Part shown: piece after piece, positions 1 through 11,600 of the stretch
How positions within the stretch are numbered: the stretch's first letter is position 1
Layout of the letters: the number at the start of each line of letters is the position of its first letter
The notes under the pieces: model-generated
What the model was told of the DNA's origin: nothing
The model's input: only the letters and a program-made list of their open reading frames with translations
Databases searched by the model: none
Origin: Sphaeroforma sirkka
Lineage: Eukaryota > Opisthokonta > Ichthyosporea > Ichthyophonida
Assembly: GCA_001586965.3 (NCBI GenBank)
Contig: LUCW03000643.1
Location: forward strand, 12,501 to 59,118
DNA length: 46,618 nucleotides
Direction of reading: 5' to 3'
Program-made: the position numbers and the translations under genes

Positions 1-345
1 ACCGCTGGCGACAGTGGGAACTAGAAGCTTCATTTTTGGGGGAGAGAATTTGAATTCCCAGAGGCCTTTTTTGAAGCATTCTGACAATCTCAAATGCGCC
101 TTTTTCCTTTACTTTTGTGCGAGTATTATAATATAGCTTCGCCGCTCTCTGGCCCCAGACCATGGAGAGGGGGACGGCCCGGGGCCGGGGGGTGTGTGTG
201 ATGCATTTACATAAAATTCTTGCACATGTTACCAGTGACATCATAGCCTTCGAAAATAAAACAGTTACATCATTCAAAAATATATTTGACATACAGTTGT
301 GGTATCAGATTTTAACACACGATACATTTACGAGGTATTGCCCAG
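1..345. other. Upstream region of TRMO, no gene seen
   Basis: No coding exon could be supported here. A G/C-rich patch around 150-200 stands out from the AT-rich surroundings and lies about 150 bases ahead of the TRMO start, so it may be promoter-proximal. An open frame runs through the patch but has no coding-like composition. Confidence 0.4.
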
Positions 346-992
346 ATGAGTATCGCGTCGCTAATCATTGCATCCAAATATACACGTGCATTTATTCGTG
401 GTCCCACAACGTACTACTTACACACTAGCAGTCGACACTTGCAGTCTACGCTATTTAGACAGTCAGAGTTACAAGCGCACCATAAAAGAGCTGTGCCCTA
501 CAAGCAAGCACAGTTTATAAACACTCAACCTCGCAAAAAGCTAGCACACGAGTTCGAATATTTACCCACGGCTGACGAAATGGATGCACAAAATATACAT
601 GCACTTATCGAAGATATGCAACACACACTCGACATAAGCAATAATGACAATAGTTTAGAAGGCAAAGTAGCATGCACGTGTGGGAAAGGCGTTTCCCCAG
701 TAAATACCATTGGAAACAACGATTTAATTGATGCTAAACCGAAAAAGGTTCTGCGTACACCGCTCAAGAGTGACTTTTCAGTAATCGATAAAGATGCGAA
801 CATGCCCAAATACACGCTACAGGTGGGTATCAGAATTATGATTGATTTTGTTTTAACTAATACAGCACTTCCAAATAAAGTTCGGCTCGGAGTCGACAAT
901 ATATACTTTCTAGTGTATATGTGTACATTCCCGAGATGCTTCTATGTTATATATGCATATATACTTTTTGAATTAAAATTGAACACAAGTTA

Positions 993-1076
<84 letters not shown>

Positions 1077-1191
1077 ATATGTTACATATATGTATATGTA
1101 TATGTACATATAAATATATATATATATATATATGCGTGTTTGAGTTTGTTCGTGTGTTTCTGCGTGTTTTTGTGTGTAGTTAAGTTTCTAT

Positions 1192-1268
<77 letters not shown>

Positions 1269-3516
1269 GCGTGTTTGAGTTCGTGTGTGTGTGTTTTTGT
1301 TTGTTTGTTCGTGTGTATGTGTTAGTTTAAGTATATACATATTTAGTAAACGAAACTACTTGAGCGTGACTTTGTGTCTGTGGTCACGACTCGTCCATTG
1401 GTCATAGTTCGCTTTTTCTCATCATTCCCATTTGGAAACCAACAGGCAATTGGCACAATGGAATCGTGTTTCAAAGAGAAGAACGGTACTCCCAGACAAG
1501 GTTGGCTAGCGCCCATGTCGCGTGCTAAGCTAACACTGCAATTACAGAATAATAAGAGCCACTCGCTAGAAGGCTTAGAAGGTAAGCTTGACGGACTAGT
1601 TCTGTCTGTATCGCTCCTTATAGTTGGAACATATGATAGTGGCGTGTTCAATACTTGTGAACGACATACTCTTGGATTAAAGAGTATCTCGCCGTTCGAT
1701 CTTGCTGGCTCGGCTATGCGCCATGTTTGAGGTTTCAAATACTCCAATAGGTGTTGATGCGCACACTATAAGAGTGTATTGGCAATCACCAGTCAGGGTC
1801 GGTACGTTTGTGCTTTTGTTTGCAAGGCTTTTGCTTGCTCCTCCTTCTAAGTGCACATATAAAAATGGAGATGGCTATAACTCAAAGCAATTATTTTTTG
1901 GTTGATATCATTACAGATTTTTCGCATATATGGCTGATCTTCATGTTCTCATTAAACAAGGCTTCCAAGCCGAAATACAAAGTGCAACCGCCACGACTAG
2001 ATGGAGATCGCGTGGGTGTCTTCTCTACGCGTTCACCCCACAGGCCGAATAGCATCGGCATTACGTATGTAGATCCATGTACGATTTGGAACCATTGTTC
2101 TCATCCTTTTCGTGTCTATACGCGTGCTTCGTTTCGTTGCTCACTTTTTCCTCAAACGGTTGATTTCGGGAGGTCGCCTATAAGTGCCAGGGAGATCTCT
2201 TCTCGATACCACAGTATTTCCTATCGTTAGCGAAAGTGCTTATGCAATTGCGCGTATGCTTACTCGTTTACAGATGAATCGTGAACATTGATGTAGCCTG
2301 AATGCTCATAGTGTATAGTCTTATTGAAACTATTATAGCCTGGCCAAAATCGAATCCATCGATTTTAAGGAGGCGACAATACATTTGAGCGGTATCGACC
2401 TGGTGGAGTCGACCCCTATTCTGGACATCAAGCCCTACATTCCAGACCACGACAGTATTCCAGGGGACGTTAGTATACCTGATTGGATCACAGCGCCGAG
2501 TATGTTTAATGTTGGATTTCTAAAATCATCTACTTGCACATCATTTGCTAGTATAAAAATTTCTGCAAGCTGTACTGCTCCGAAACCATCATGCTTTTCA
2601 ATGGAGAAAGCTTGCTTTTTAGTGAATGGGAGAAATTATTTCGTGTGCACTAGCCAGACATGTTAAAAGTCTATCTCAATATACGTCTAGACCTCAAAGC
2701 TCTAGGCTTCTTGTACTTAAATAGATTTTGATGTATTTGCAAGATTAATCAGTATACACGTACGAATTCGTTTCGGATTAATGCCAATGAACATATCTAC
2801 ATGTATACACTCATGTATTGCACATATATTTACATACACAAGTACCTGAGCATTCAACTGCGCTTTATACACCCATGACAGCCATCACAGATGCGTGGGA
2901 TGTGGAGTATTCACCCCGAGCCGATCACCAGTTGGACGAAATTTTAGCACAGAAAAAATTACAGTTTTATAAGGATGCGGACTCGATCAAGACGTTGATC
3001 AAACAAGTTTTAGGTAAGTGAATTGCGTTCTCCTTTGTGAAGGCTCGTATATGTGCACAATTGTATTGTTTTGGTTTTATAATTTCTATTCTAGTTCCAT
3101 TTTATTGGATCAAATGTGCTCGCATGTTTATTCTATACGTCACTTTGTTGACTCTCGCTATATGTTCTATAATTGATAATTGAAAGTCTCGAAAACGTTA
3201 TAAACACGGAATTGAGGCTATATGTCTATACACTATATTTTTCAGTTTTCTTCGAAAGCTACTGACTCACATAAACTGTTTGCTTACCATAAAAAAATGC
3301 ATCTATAAATTTTTTATCTGAGCAGCCACTGAGCCTCGGAGTATGTACAGGCGAATCAAAACTCGCAAATGGGATGATGGGCAATTTGGCTTTTGTGTAG
3401 ATATCCTCAATGTGATCGCCGTGTATAGCGATGACGACGACAGGGTGCGCATTATCGAAATACAGGATTGGTCAGACCACTATACCAAAAAGCGCACAAA
3501 ATATGTAGCGGGATAA
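346..3516 (+). CDS. TRMO: TRMO: tRNA (adenine(37)-N6)-methyltransferase, six exons
   Basis: TRMO uses S-adenosylmethionine to methylate N6 of t6A at tRNA position 37. Proposed exons are 346-822, 1446-1581, 1917-2064, 2339-2499, 2882-3013 (or from 2891) and 3326-3516. All introns are GT-AG and the phases fit, giving 414 (or 411) residues. Family signatures are IGTMESCF and KNGTPRQ (exon 2), FSHIWLIF and [13 protein letters not shown] followed by STRSPHRPN at about 241-249 (exon 3), [20 protein letters not shown] (exon 4), WDVEYSPRA (exon 5) and EPRSMYRR (exon 6). The last two match the C-terminal extension of animal TRMO. The first 38 residues contain Arg, Lys, Ser and Thr but no acid, which suggests mitochondrial import. 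The ATG is the first in its frame. A tandem duplication begins inside the last codons. Function is certain at family level; the exon 5 start is unsure. Confidence 0.92.
994..1068. repeat. (TA)n microsatellite in TRMO intron 1
   Basis: This is an almost pure TA dinucleotide run inside the first TRMO intron (823-1445). The tyrosine/isoleucine-rich open frames across it are repeat artefacts, not genes. Confidence 0.95.
1194..1265. repeat. Second (TA)n microsatellite in TRMO intron 1
   Basis: A second pure TA run lies in the same intron. It is followed, like the first, by a T/G-rich segment beginning GCGTGTTTGAGTT, so the run plus its flank looks like a local duplication. Confidence 0.93.
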
Positions 3517-3779
3517 AGCCTCTTTAGTAATCACTATCGTATTTGATATCATTGTTCTATCGCTGTTGTTAGTGAAAGTCGCGTGGTAGGTAAGTATATA
3601 CTTTTATTTTATCGTGTAAACGTACATTGCTTTAAAAGCGCACAAAATATGTAGCGGGATAAAGCCTCTTTAGTAATCACTATCGTATTTGATATCATTG
3701 TTCTATCGCTGTTGTTAGTGAAAGTCGCGTGGTAGGTAAGTATATACTTTTATTTTATCGTGTAAACGTACATTGCTTT
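3488..3779. repeat. Perfect 146-bp tandem duplication over the TRMO 3' end
   Basis: Copy 1 is 3488-3633 and copy 2 is 3634-3779; I saw no mismatch between them. The unit starts inside the last nine codons of TRMO, carries its TAA stop, and ends with the final base of the stop codon of the minus-strand gene. Each copy contains a strong donor-like GTAAGT, and TTTCAG follows copy 2, so a 3'-UTR intron is possible. Perfect identity means a very recent event or an assembly artefact. Confidence 0.93.
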
Positions 3780-5450
3780 CAGATTTGTGAGTAAATACGA
3801 TGCCAATCTGGAATACAGGCAGTATCGCGGCCCATGGTCGTAAAAGTGCGATGTGCCTTGGCCGTGATCGTGACTGTCTCGTAGTCCCACGTATATACCT
3901 GGGTGTTGACTTCGATGGCAGAAAATTTGGTTGTCATAGAGACAGCCCCAATTGAAAGGGCTATCCTGTGGATGCCGCCATATCTCTGCCACCTTGATAA
4001 GAATCAGGAAGTAATATGGGTCTGTATCGAAGAAACTCGTACTTTTGTACATTCACAATATCGCAGATGCAAGTTTTGCAGCAGCAGACCAGGAAATCAT
4101 GCCAATGTAAATGCCTAAATACTGTACAAGTGTGGACTTAATTGCGCAACGATATACTAAATCTCGGGTGGCGCTTACAGTGAGATTTCGTGTAATAATT
4201 TTGCCGCAAATAGGTTAAACGTGCCAGGGACGTCTAGCAATGTGCTTTTACATACACATATGATGGCACACAAGTATGTCATTTCACGTGAAAAGTCATT
4301 TCGTACTTATCTCTAACCATCTCGTTAGAGCAAGAAACACATACTATACCTGTCTTATTTCTCTTTGAAAATCTTTTTTTAAAATATGTACTTCGAATGC
4401 ACAAATATGCCTAGCCTTCTATAATTGATTCGGAAGATTATGAAATTCGTAGCAGGCAATAGAGCCTTTATATTGTTGTACGCATATTTCAAATAAAAAT
4501 ATAATAAATAGCAGGCTCGAGTACCAATATAGAGTTATACGCATCTTTCAGATATGTATATGTACATAGACCAATATATGGTTATACGCATATTATAAAT
4601 TCGTAGATGCACATAGATCAATATATGGTTATACGCATATTTCAAATATGGATATGCACATAGACCAATATATGGCTATATTCCAAATATGTATATAACA
4701 GCAGTGAGCAGGTATTGTATCCAATAATTTGGATATATATTTATTAAATTCTATCGAATAACCTGGCCCTCTGGAAATATGGATAGAGATTAGAGCGCCT
4801 GTGCTCAGCGCTAAATTTACGATTGTGTCGTAGTAAATAGAGAAACTTGATTCCCACGTGTGAATCCGACCCATCTTGATATTTATTTATAATATTAGTT
4901 CAAGTCAAATATATCCAGAGCGGGGGTGATGGGCATCCTGGAAACTATTTACTATTTATTTATGTTTGCATTTTGCAATATGTATGTATAAAAATTACCG
5001 CTTTTAGCGAAATTGAGCGGTTCTTTTGAACTTCAATTTTGGCGCCAAACAAATAACCACCATTCTGTGGATTCGAATTTCTGTCGTGGAACTGAGTGAC
5101 CGGGACATCAAGACTTTCTGCAGCATTTTGTTTATTGCAGTATTGTAGCAGGCGCAGCATATCACAGTCTTCTAAAAGAATCAAACGTATGTATACAGTT
5201 GAGTATCGCGTACACAGTTCTAGTATATAGGATAACATTTTATATAGCACGATACATACCATGTATTGTAGCATAACTCAAGTAGTGTAGAGGATCGATG
5301 TCGATCCATTAAAGCACATTCAAAGCCTAAATCACAGTCTGTGTACGAAGCGACGATGCATATCGTTTTAACTGTATTTCAATACACCCTGAACGCCACA
5401 CACTGAAAGTGAATTGCACCTTCCGTGTACTCTCCGATTTTGGAAAACAT
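3779..5450 (-). CDS. Unrecognised small gene, four proposed exons
   Basis: I do not recognise this protein. Proposed minus-strand exons, in transcript order, are 5450-5420, 5171-4999, 4121-4057 and 3965-3779. Their phases are 1, 0 and 2 at the three joints and they sum to 151 codons plus stop. Exon 2 (LLQYCNKQNAAESL, GYLFGAKIEVQKNRS) and exon 4 (EVNTQVYTWDYETVTITAK) read like real coding sequence bounded by good splice signals. Exon 3 and the start of exon 4 make one hydrophobic stretch (GIYIGMISWSAAAKLASAIL, then IALSIGAV), so a membrane segment is likely. The 31-base first exon has a weak donor (GTGCAA) and is the least certain part. The gene converges on TRMO and its start lies about 180 bases from the divergent helicase gene, suggesting a shared promoter. 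Confidence 0.5.
4522..4695. repeat. 47-48 bp AT-rich tandem repeat
   Basis: About four imperfect units begin near 4522, 4570, 4617 and 4664, each opening with a variant of ACCAATATATGGTTATACGC. They sit inside the proposed long intron (4998-4122) of the minus-strand gene. No other structure was seen in 4122-4998. Confidence 0.85.
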
Positions 5451-5629
5451 TTAATCTAGCAAGGCATGTCAACAAAGCTATCACTTGCACGCTTTTAGCA
5501 CGCTTAACAGAATAGAACGCATCATATATGTATATGAATCCGCAATGTAGTGGAGGTGCTCTCGTATATCCTCCGCACATATGATGGATACTAAACCCAT
5601 AAAACAGTACAAGGTTAGATAATTGAACG
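5451..5629. promoter_or_regulatory. Probable bidirectional promoter region
   Basis: The 179 bases lie between the proposed ATG of the minus-strand gene and the ATG of the PIF1-like gene. Two divergent starts this close usually share a promoter. No TATA box or other named element was identified, so this rests on gene geometry alone and depends on the uncertain first exon of the minus-strand gene. Confidence 0.35.
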
Positions 5630-8600
5630 ATGAACGAACATGGTAAACGCGTCCTGGCTGACGATACGAATCGGCTGTTGTCCACTGATGGTGCATCTCA
5701 GCCTGACAAAGGGGTTTATGAAGCAGCCTCTATTACAAGTGCATATTCCATGCCTGTGATTGATGTAGAAGAACTCATGGACGACGATACAACCGCTATC
5801 TCATACTCTACGCACAACGTACAATCGAATGGTACTAAGTCTACAATATTATTCGAGAAAAGACAGGGTCTAGACCCTCAGATGACTTCAGATAGTACTT
5901 TGATGCATGGTACTGTTGGAGTGGCTGACAGTCAAAACATTTGTCCAACACCAGCTGACAGGTATAATGTACGAAGTAGTGAACTTCAACCACAAAATCT
6001 AGTGGCCGAATCAGCAGGTATCACCGAACAAGCTATTGATACTACCATAAGACACCATAGCGGGTGGTATAACCTAAGAAATGGCGATCAATGTTCACAG
6101 ACATCCACATCTAAAGCAGCAGGCGACCAAAAAGAGCTTAAACATATAGGAGCACACGGTACTGGCCATAATCCAAAGTCTACAACAGCGAAGGCAACCG
6201 GCGTCAAGAAAGAGCTGAACAACACCAAAGCAGCATGCAGCGCTGGGCATCATCTAGCAGCAGCAAGAGCTGCAGGCCTGAGGAACGAGTCTAGTAGTAC
6301 CAACGGACAACACAACACTAGACAGGCTGTCAAGGGGACTCCGGTGAGTAGAACCACACCTGGGACTTGGATAGCAGCTCCGGGTGTGCGCGATGCGCCG
6401 CAGAATCAGACCCCGACACCTGGTACAATCAACAAGACTAATACCCAGCAACCTACTGCTATACATACATATATCAGCCCAATAGCAACCACGCAAATAC
6501 CAGAAGAGATCAGTAGGTACGTGATGTCCTATACACATGTCCGCAAGAACACACAGGATTCAGGGGTCGAAGACGCGAAGTATGTGCCCGAGCCACAGTG
6601 TACCATGCAGGCACATGCATACGCACAGGCACAGATGCATACCAACGGAGTAAACTCGTACACGCGCACACACGCACAAGCACGGATGTACAGGAACACA
6701 ATCAACCCGAAAGAACCAAGCCCTACCTCGAACTCGCTAACGGAGCAACAAATCAGGGACAGGAAGTATAATGCGGCCTGTACAGCAAACAATTCCATGG
6801 TAAGTATCAGGACCTCGCTGTGTAGGTACTGCTTGATCCTATGATTCGATCATGCTTGTGACCTCTAACACTAGTCAATCATGTGTGCTATTTTCTTGAC
6901 TAGGCTAATCAATAGAAGCCGGTCGTGAGGTAGCTAGTGTAGGAGTACGGTTGACTTCACAAACCTTGATTCGTTGATTGATCACGCACATATCTCCATC
7001 TATGCACAGATACCAGTGACCAAGCAAGAGTATAACTCGCCGGCATTGGACGCGCGAGGAACTCCTCTCTCTCTGTCATTCCCATGCGTATATCTGGGCA
7101 AGGGGCTGACAGGCGGTTGTCCGTTTGGAGATACGTGTCAGTTCTCACACTCAGGTGAGCTGTTCTGTTTGTCCTCGTTTGCTCACACCACTGCAGATTC
7201 AAGGGCTTTCTGTCATCGCGAGTCTGTGCTGTACGCCATGAAAACTCGAGTGAGTCGGTGTCTAACCTTGATTATATTCCACTATATCGTGCTTATTGCA
7301 CGGAACGTAATGTACTTTGGTTCTAGCAGGTACGATGATGGGGGGCAATGATGTAGTCATACTAATGAGTTGCTCTTCGCTGCAGGCGACATTCCCGTCT
7401 GGTTGCGACCGTTCTATGAGAGGGAGGTATTGAAGTTACGAGCGGCCAGCACAACACACACAGGATATAATGCCAATGACGTATACGCAGGCGTTTTCCA
7501 CGCTCTAGCACCAACTGATAAGGACATCTCGCCCAGGCGTGACGGATTCGCGCCCTGTAAGGCGTTGTTTACGTTGAATTGTATTTTTTGTATTTCTCGG
7601 ATTGAATACTGTATGTATGGTCGGCCCGCGCAAAGTCTCTCTTTGTTTCGCACAATATGCCTTGTTTTATAGGGGGAATTTTACATTCTGGTACGGTATG
7701 TGCCGTTACTACGTATATGCGTATCTCTTGATGATAGCACTATAAAACACAAGACCCATCATGACATGATTATGCATCAAATCGTTGCGTTCAAAGACGC
7801 TACAAGTGCATCTGTATCGAAGCATTTGAAAGATGTGTAGACGGCGTGGGTTTGAGGAATTGTTGCTCTGTTCTTGAGGGCTTTCCTCTTTTTATAGTTA
7901 TATTTACAGTTAGCTATATGACAAGATTGCAGTCAAAGAGCTACTAATGAACAATTTACACGTACATGTCGTCAATTGATTTCCGATACAATTTCTCTCC
8001 CCTGTTCCAGCATCACTAGGCCCTGCACCGCCCACAACGTACAACAAATGGATACCCGCACCCCGAGCTTCCGAACAGAAAAACACAAAAAAAGTAAAAT
8101 TGGATCCCATGGTAATTGCCTTGGCACAAAAATCGGCTTTAATGGCGCCCGACGACATTCAAATGGTGCAAACAATAGTGATACCACCTCACGAGACTGA
8201 TGTTTTCTCGCTGCCTCGGTTACAGCGAAAAGATTTTGACAATTGGTACGGGCTGTGCTTAGGTTTTTTTGTTTGTACTGAGTTTGCTGTGGTGTGCGAT
8301 TTCGGTTTTGCAGCGAGCCTCTCTCTGCTAGTTTTAAGTTAAAAGGCATCATGCCCAACGTTGCGAATACGTTGCGAATACGTATGAGTCAACATTGGAT
8401 CAAACTTTAACTCAACATAAAAGTACTTCACAACCTGCATGTTTGCCATATGCCAGTTTGAAAAATCCCTTCAATTCGGAATTCCAAATACATGTGAATG
8501 CGTCTGTTTATAACCGTATTCTCTGCCACTGGAAGCTTTACCCACTCTCTATCCTCACGGGTGAGGTGCGCTGTTAAACTTTTTCCATATCGAACAACAA

Positions 8601-11600
8601 TACTTCATTCCAATGAGAAGCTATGTAGCTCCCTCAACACAACGATTCCTTTTTTCGCCCCATATACAGGTACCAAGAACGGATACGGAATGATCCAAGC
8701 CTGGCACTGGACGAAGATCAGCTGCGATGTGTTCGACTGACAATTGTTGATGAGAAAAATGTCTTTCTGACGGGTTCGGCGGGTGTTGGCAAGTCACACA
8801 CTACTGCCACTGTCCGCGATTTCCTTAAAAGGTATATGAGAAAGATGATAGACTGTTGCGGAGTGGAAATGCGCGCTTTTGGCTGTATCCTCATATGGAG
8901 GCAGGGCTACAGATGCGTTTATGCATCCGAATGTGACTGATTTTGCAAGTGACAGAAAGGTTTGCGTTGTGTTTTGCGGATGTGGCACGAGTCTAATATT
9001 ACATTTAAGTGGTGATGAATACAGGATCGACGAGGTAGGAATGATTATCATTAGCTCAAGTCTGTAAACCCAAGAATTCTTTGACAACTGGGACACCAAA
9101 TAGCAATACAAGAGGCGATATTCCCTTCATGCAGGCAGACAGCTTTGTGAGTTCATGATATTCTATTTCTGTCTCAATAACCGGAAATATGACAAAGATT
9201 TATCTAAAATACGAGGGTGCGACCATACACTTGTTATTTAAGCAGTAACTTACGTAAAGTCTCCGCTAGCGTCCTTTTATACGAAACCTCGACGACGAAC
9301 CACTCTCCTCATGCCCTTCCTCGTGTTTCTACTCAGATTATATGAACGTGAAGATTATCCCGACAGAGTCGTTGTCGCGGCACCGACTGGAGTGGCTGCG
9401 ACGCATATTGACGGAACGACCATAAATTCTGCAACAGTAAGTTGAGGCGACTTTTATGTGCGTCTTGATGTTTTTTACGTGTCTATTCTGGTTGGATTTG
9501 TTGGTTTGCGAGTTGTCTGTTCCACGTGTTTGTCTTAGTAATTGATGTGGCATTTGCTCGCTGCGTATGTGTGCACACATGGGGTCTGCGGTAGTCTATC
9601 GCGTATATGGGTTCTTGTACATAATGTCGGACTCAGGTGTGTGAACCTTTATATCTCGATAGTGCATGTGCTTGTGTGTTCAAATTGCTTCCGCGATGTA
9701 CTGTCACCGGACTTGAACCCTGATTTGGATATGATCGGATGAGAACATGATAGGAAGATATCTTTTCATCCGATATGGTGAATCCTTCCAACATGATAAA
9801 TTTTCTCGGCTTTTGAATGCGTGTGAGTCGTTTAAAATTCGACACGCACCTAAGAAATGAATATTGCACCCTACTAGTGAACGCGCATCCGTCACATACG
9901 TCGATTCACTTTCCCACCCTATGTGTATGGTTTGTACAACAGGGTGTGGGTATCCCTTCAGAGGTGGCAGACTTCCAACGAATGATGAAACCCGCAATGT
10001 ACAAGTTGTGGACACAGGATGTGGAGCTATTCATGGTTGATGAGATCAGTATGGTTTCAGGTGAATTCTTGGACTGTTTGGATTCACAAATACGCCTCAT
10101 GTGTATGAACCTCCCCAAGAACATGGGCAAAAAACTTCACGAGTTACCTCCATTTGGTGGTATACAGGTACGCGAGTTTATTTGCTTATCAGAGATATTT
10201 GTAGGTGTAACCATGTATTGAAATAATTACCCTGATATTTATTTTATATAAACTACAATCTTTCATACAGTCAGATTTTTGTGTACTTTCAAAAGTTTCA
10301 TGTATATGTATTCATATGTTTAACCCGTATCGATAATTGATACATAGACGCGCCTGTGACATTTCAATAATTGCTAGATTGCCTTTCAGTGTTGCAGCAA
10401 TTTCAGGCCATGGTGATTGCCAGCTTCGATGACTGGTGTAAGAATCAAATTATCACGCACTTATTATGTGATGTTGGCGACCATCCCTATTATCCAGCCT
10501 ATTTGTTGCTAGCGCATGGTCTTTCACGTGACTAACAACAGCGTTATCCGTGCGAACGTCTTTGATCTTAGAATTGCACTGTTGTCTGCAACGATTATGA
10601 CTTTATGGATGATCATTGACCAATATTTCTCTCGATGTATAGATATTTTTCTGCGGAGACTTTCTGCAATTGCCACCCATCGAAGGCTCCATACCTTTCG
10701 AGACTATGAAAAAATTGGATCCGCAGCAATTGGAAAAGGGACTAGCTATCGAGAAGTATAAAAATGAGAAACAAGAATGGTAAGATTGATATAGATGTAT
10801 TCAACGTGCTCTTCATCTAGTTCTTACATCTGTGTATGACTTGCTTGTTCAATTTTTGTTCCGCGGCACGTTTGGGAGTGGGATCGCATATATTTGAAAC
10901 TGTGACACTGTTCCCCTCTGTCTATCTGGTTACTCACAAGGCAGAAATTTTCAGACGGAATTTCGTTGTTGGAGGTTTGGACTTAAGTACGGCGTAATTT
11001 CTCTTCCAGATCAGCTGAGAATTGGCAATACCCCTGGAGTACATCACAATGTTCGACGATTCGTCCCGAGTCTGCATTTTTGCTATGCATCACACATGCT
11101 CACACACGGCATTCGCGCCACCTCTGAACCCCTTTACTCAGGACGGAACGGTCCTACTTTTTAAATCGGGGTTTCGCCTTCTCGGCTTCTACGTGGGGTC
11201 GCCTCGACCTAGTCACTATAACTCTATCCAAGTGTTATCGTCAGTTGGGCCAGCAACTGTTTGTACATCATCTCAATCAAATCCGAAATGGTAGGGCTGA
11301 TCAGCGCACTCTGGAGTATGTGAGTGTGTGTGTGGGACAATTCCCCAAGTAATTGTATAGCTGGTTTATTATTAGAGTACAAATCAATATTGTGCCTTCA
11401 CCAGTTTGTCAGTTTGTTTTTTTTTTTGCGATACATGTTTCTTGCGAAGCACTCTATGCGGAAGGTCGCCTTAAGTTCGCCTAATAATACTTGCTGCAAT
11501 ATTGAACGATTCGTGCCAGGTATTTATTGAAACAGTGGCAGAATTCGCCACGCCAACTACATCCGCATTCGTTCCATCAGTTGACCCAACATTTCTTGCT

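Noticed and set aside
995..1325. Open frames of Tyr/Ile repeats across the TA arrays
   Set aside because: They are produced by the TA dinucleotide repeat in a TRMO intron.
3800..3955. 51-codon plus-strand open frame
   Set aside because: It is opposite the proposed last exon of the minus-strand gene, which has better splice and coding support.
6254..6798. Minus-strand open frames opposite helicase exon 1
   Set aside because: They are shadows of the long plus-strand exon, with Cys/Ala-rich composition from its codon pattern.
7197..7251. Small candidate exon in the intron after the CCCH exon
   Set aside because: It would end in phase 0, incompatible with the phase 1 exon at 7386.
7673..7840. 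Open frame after TTATAG that looks like a terminal exon of the CCCH gene
   Set aside because: The donor at 7557 is phase 1 and the acceptor would need phase 0, while 8011 fits in phase and leads into the helicase.
10260..10420. GGIQ followed by TCAGATTTTTGTG as the motif III exon
   Set aside because: The true GDFLQLPP exon begins at 10643 in correct phase.
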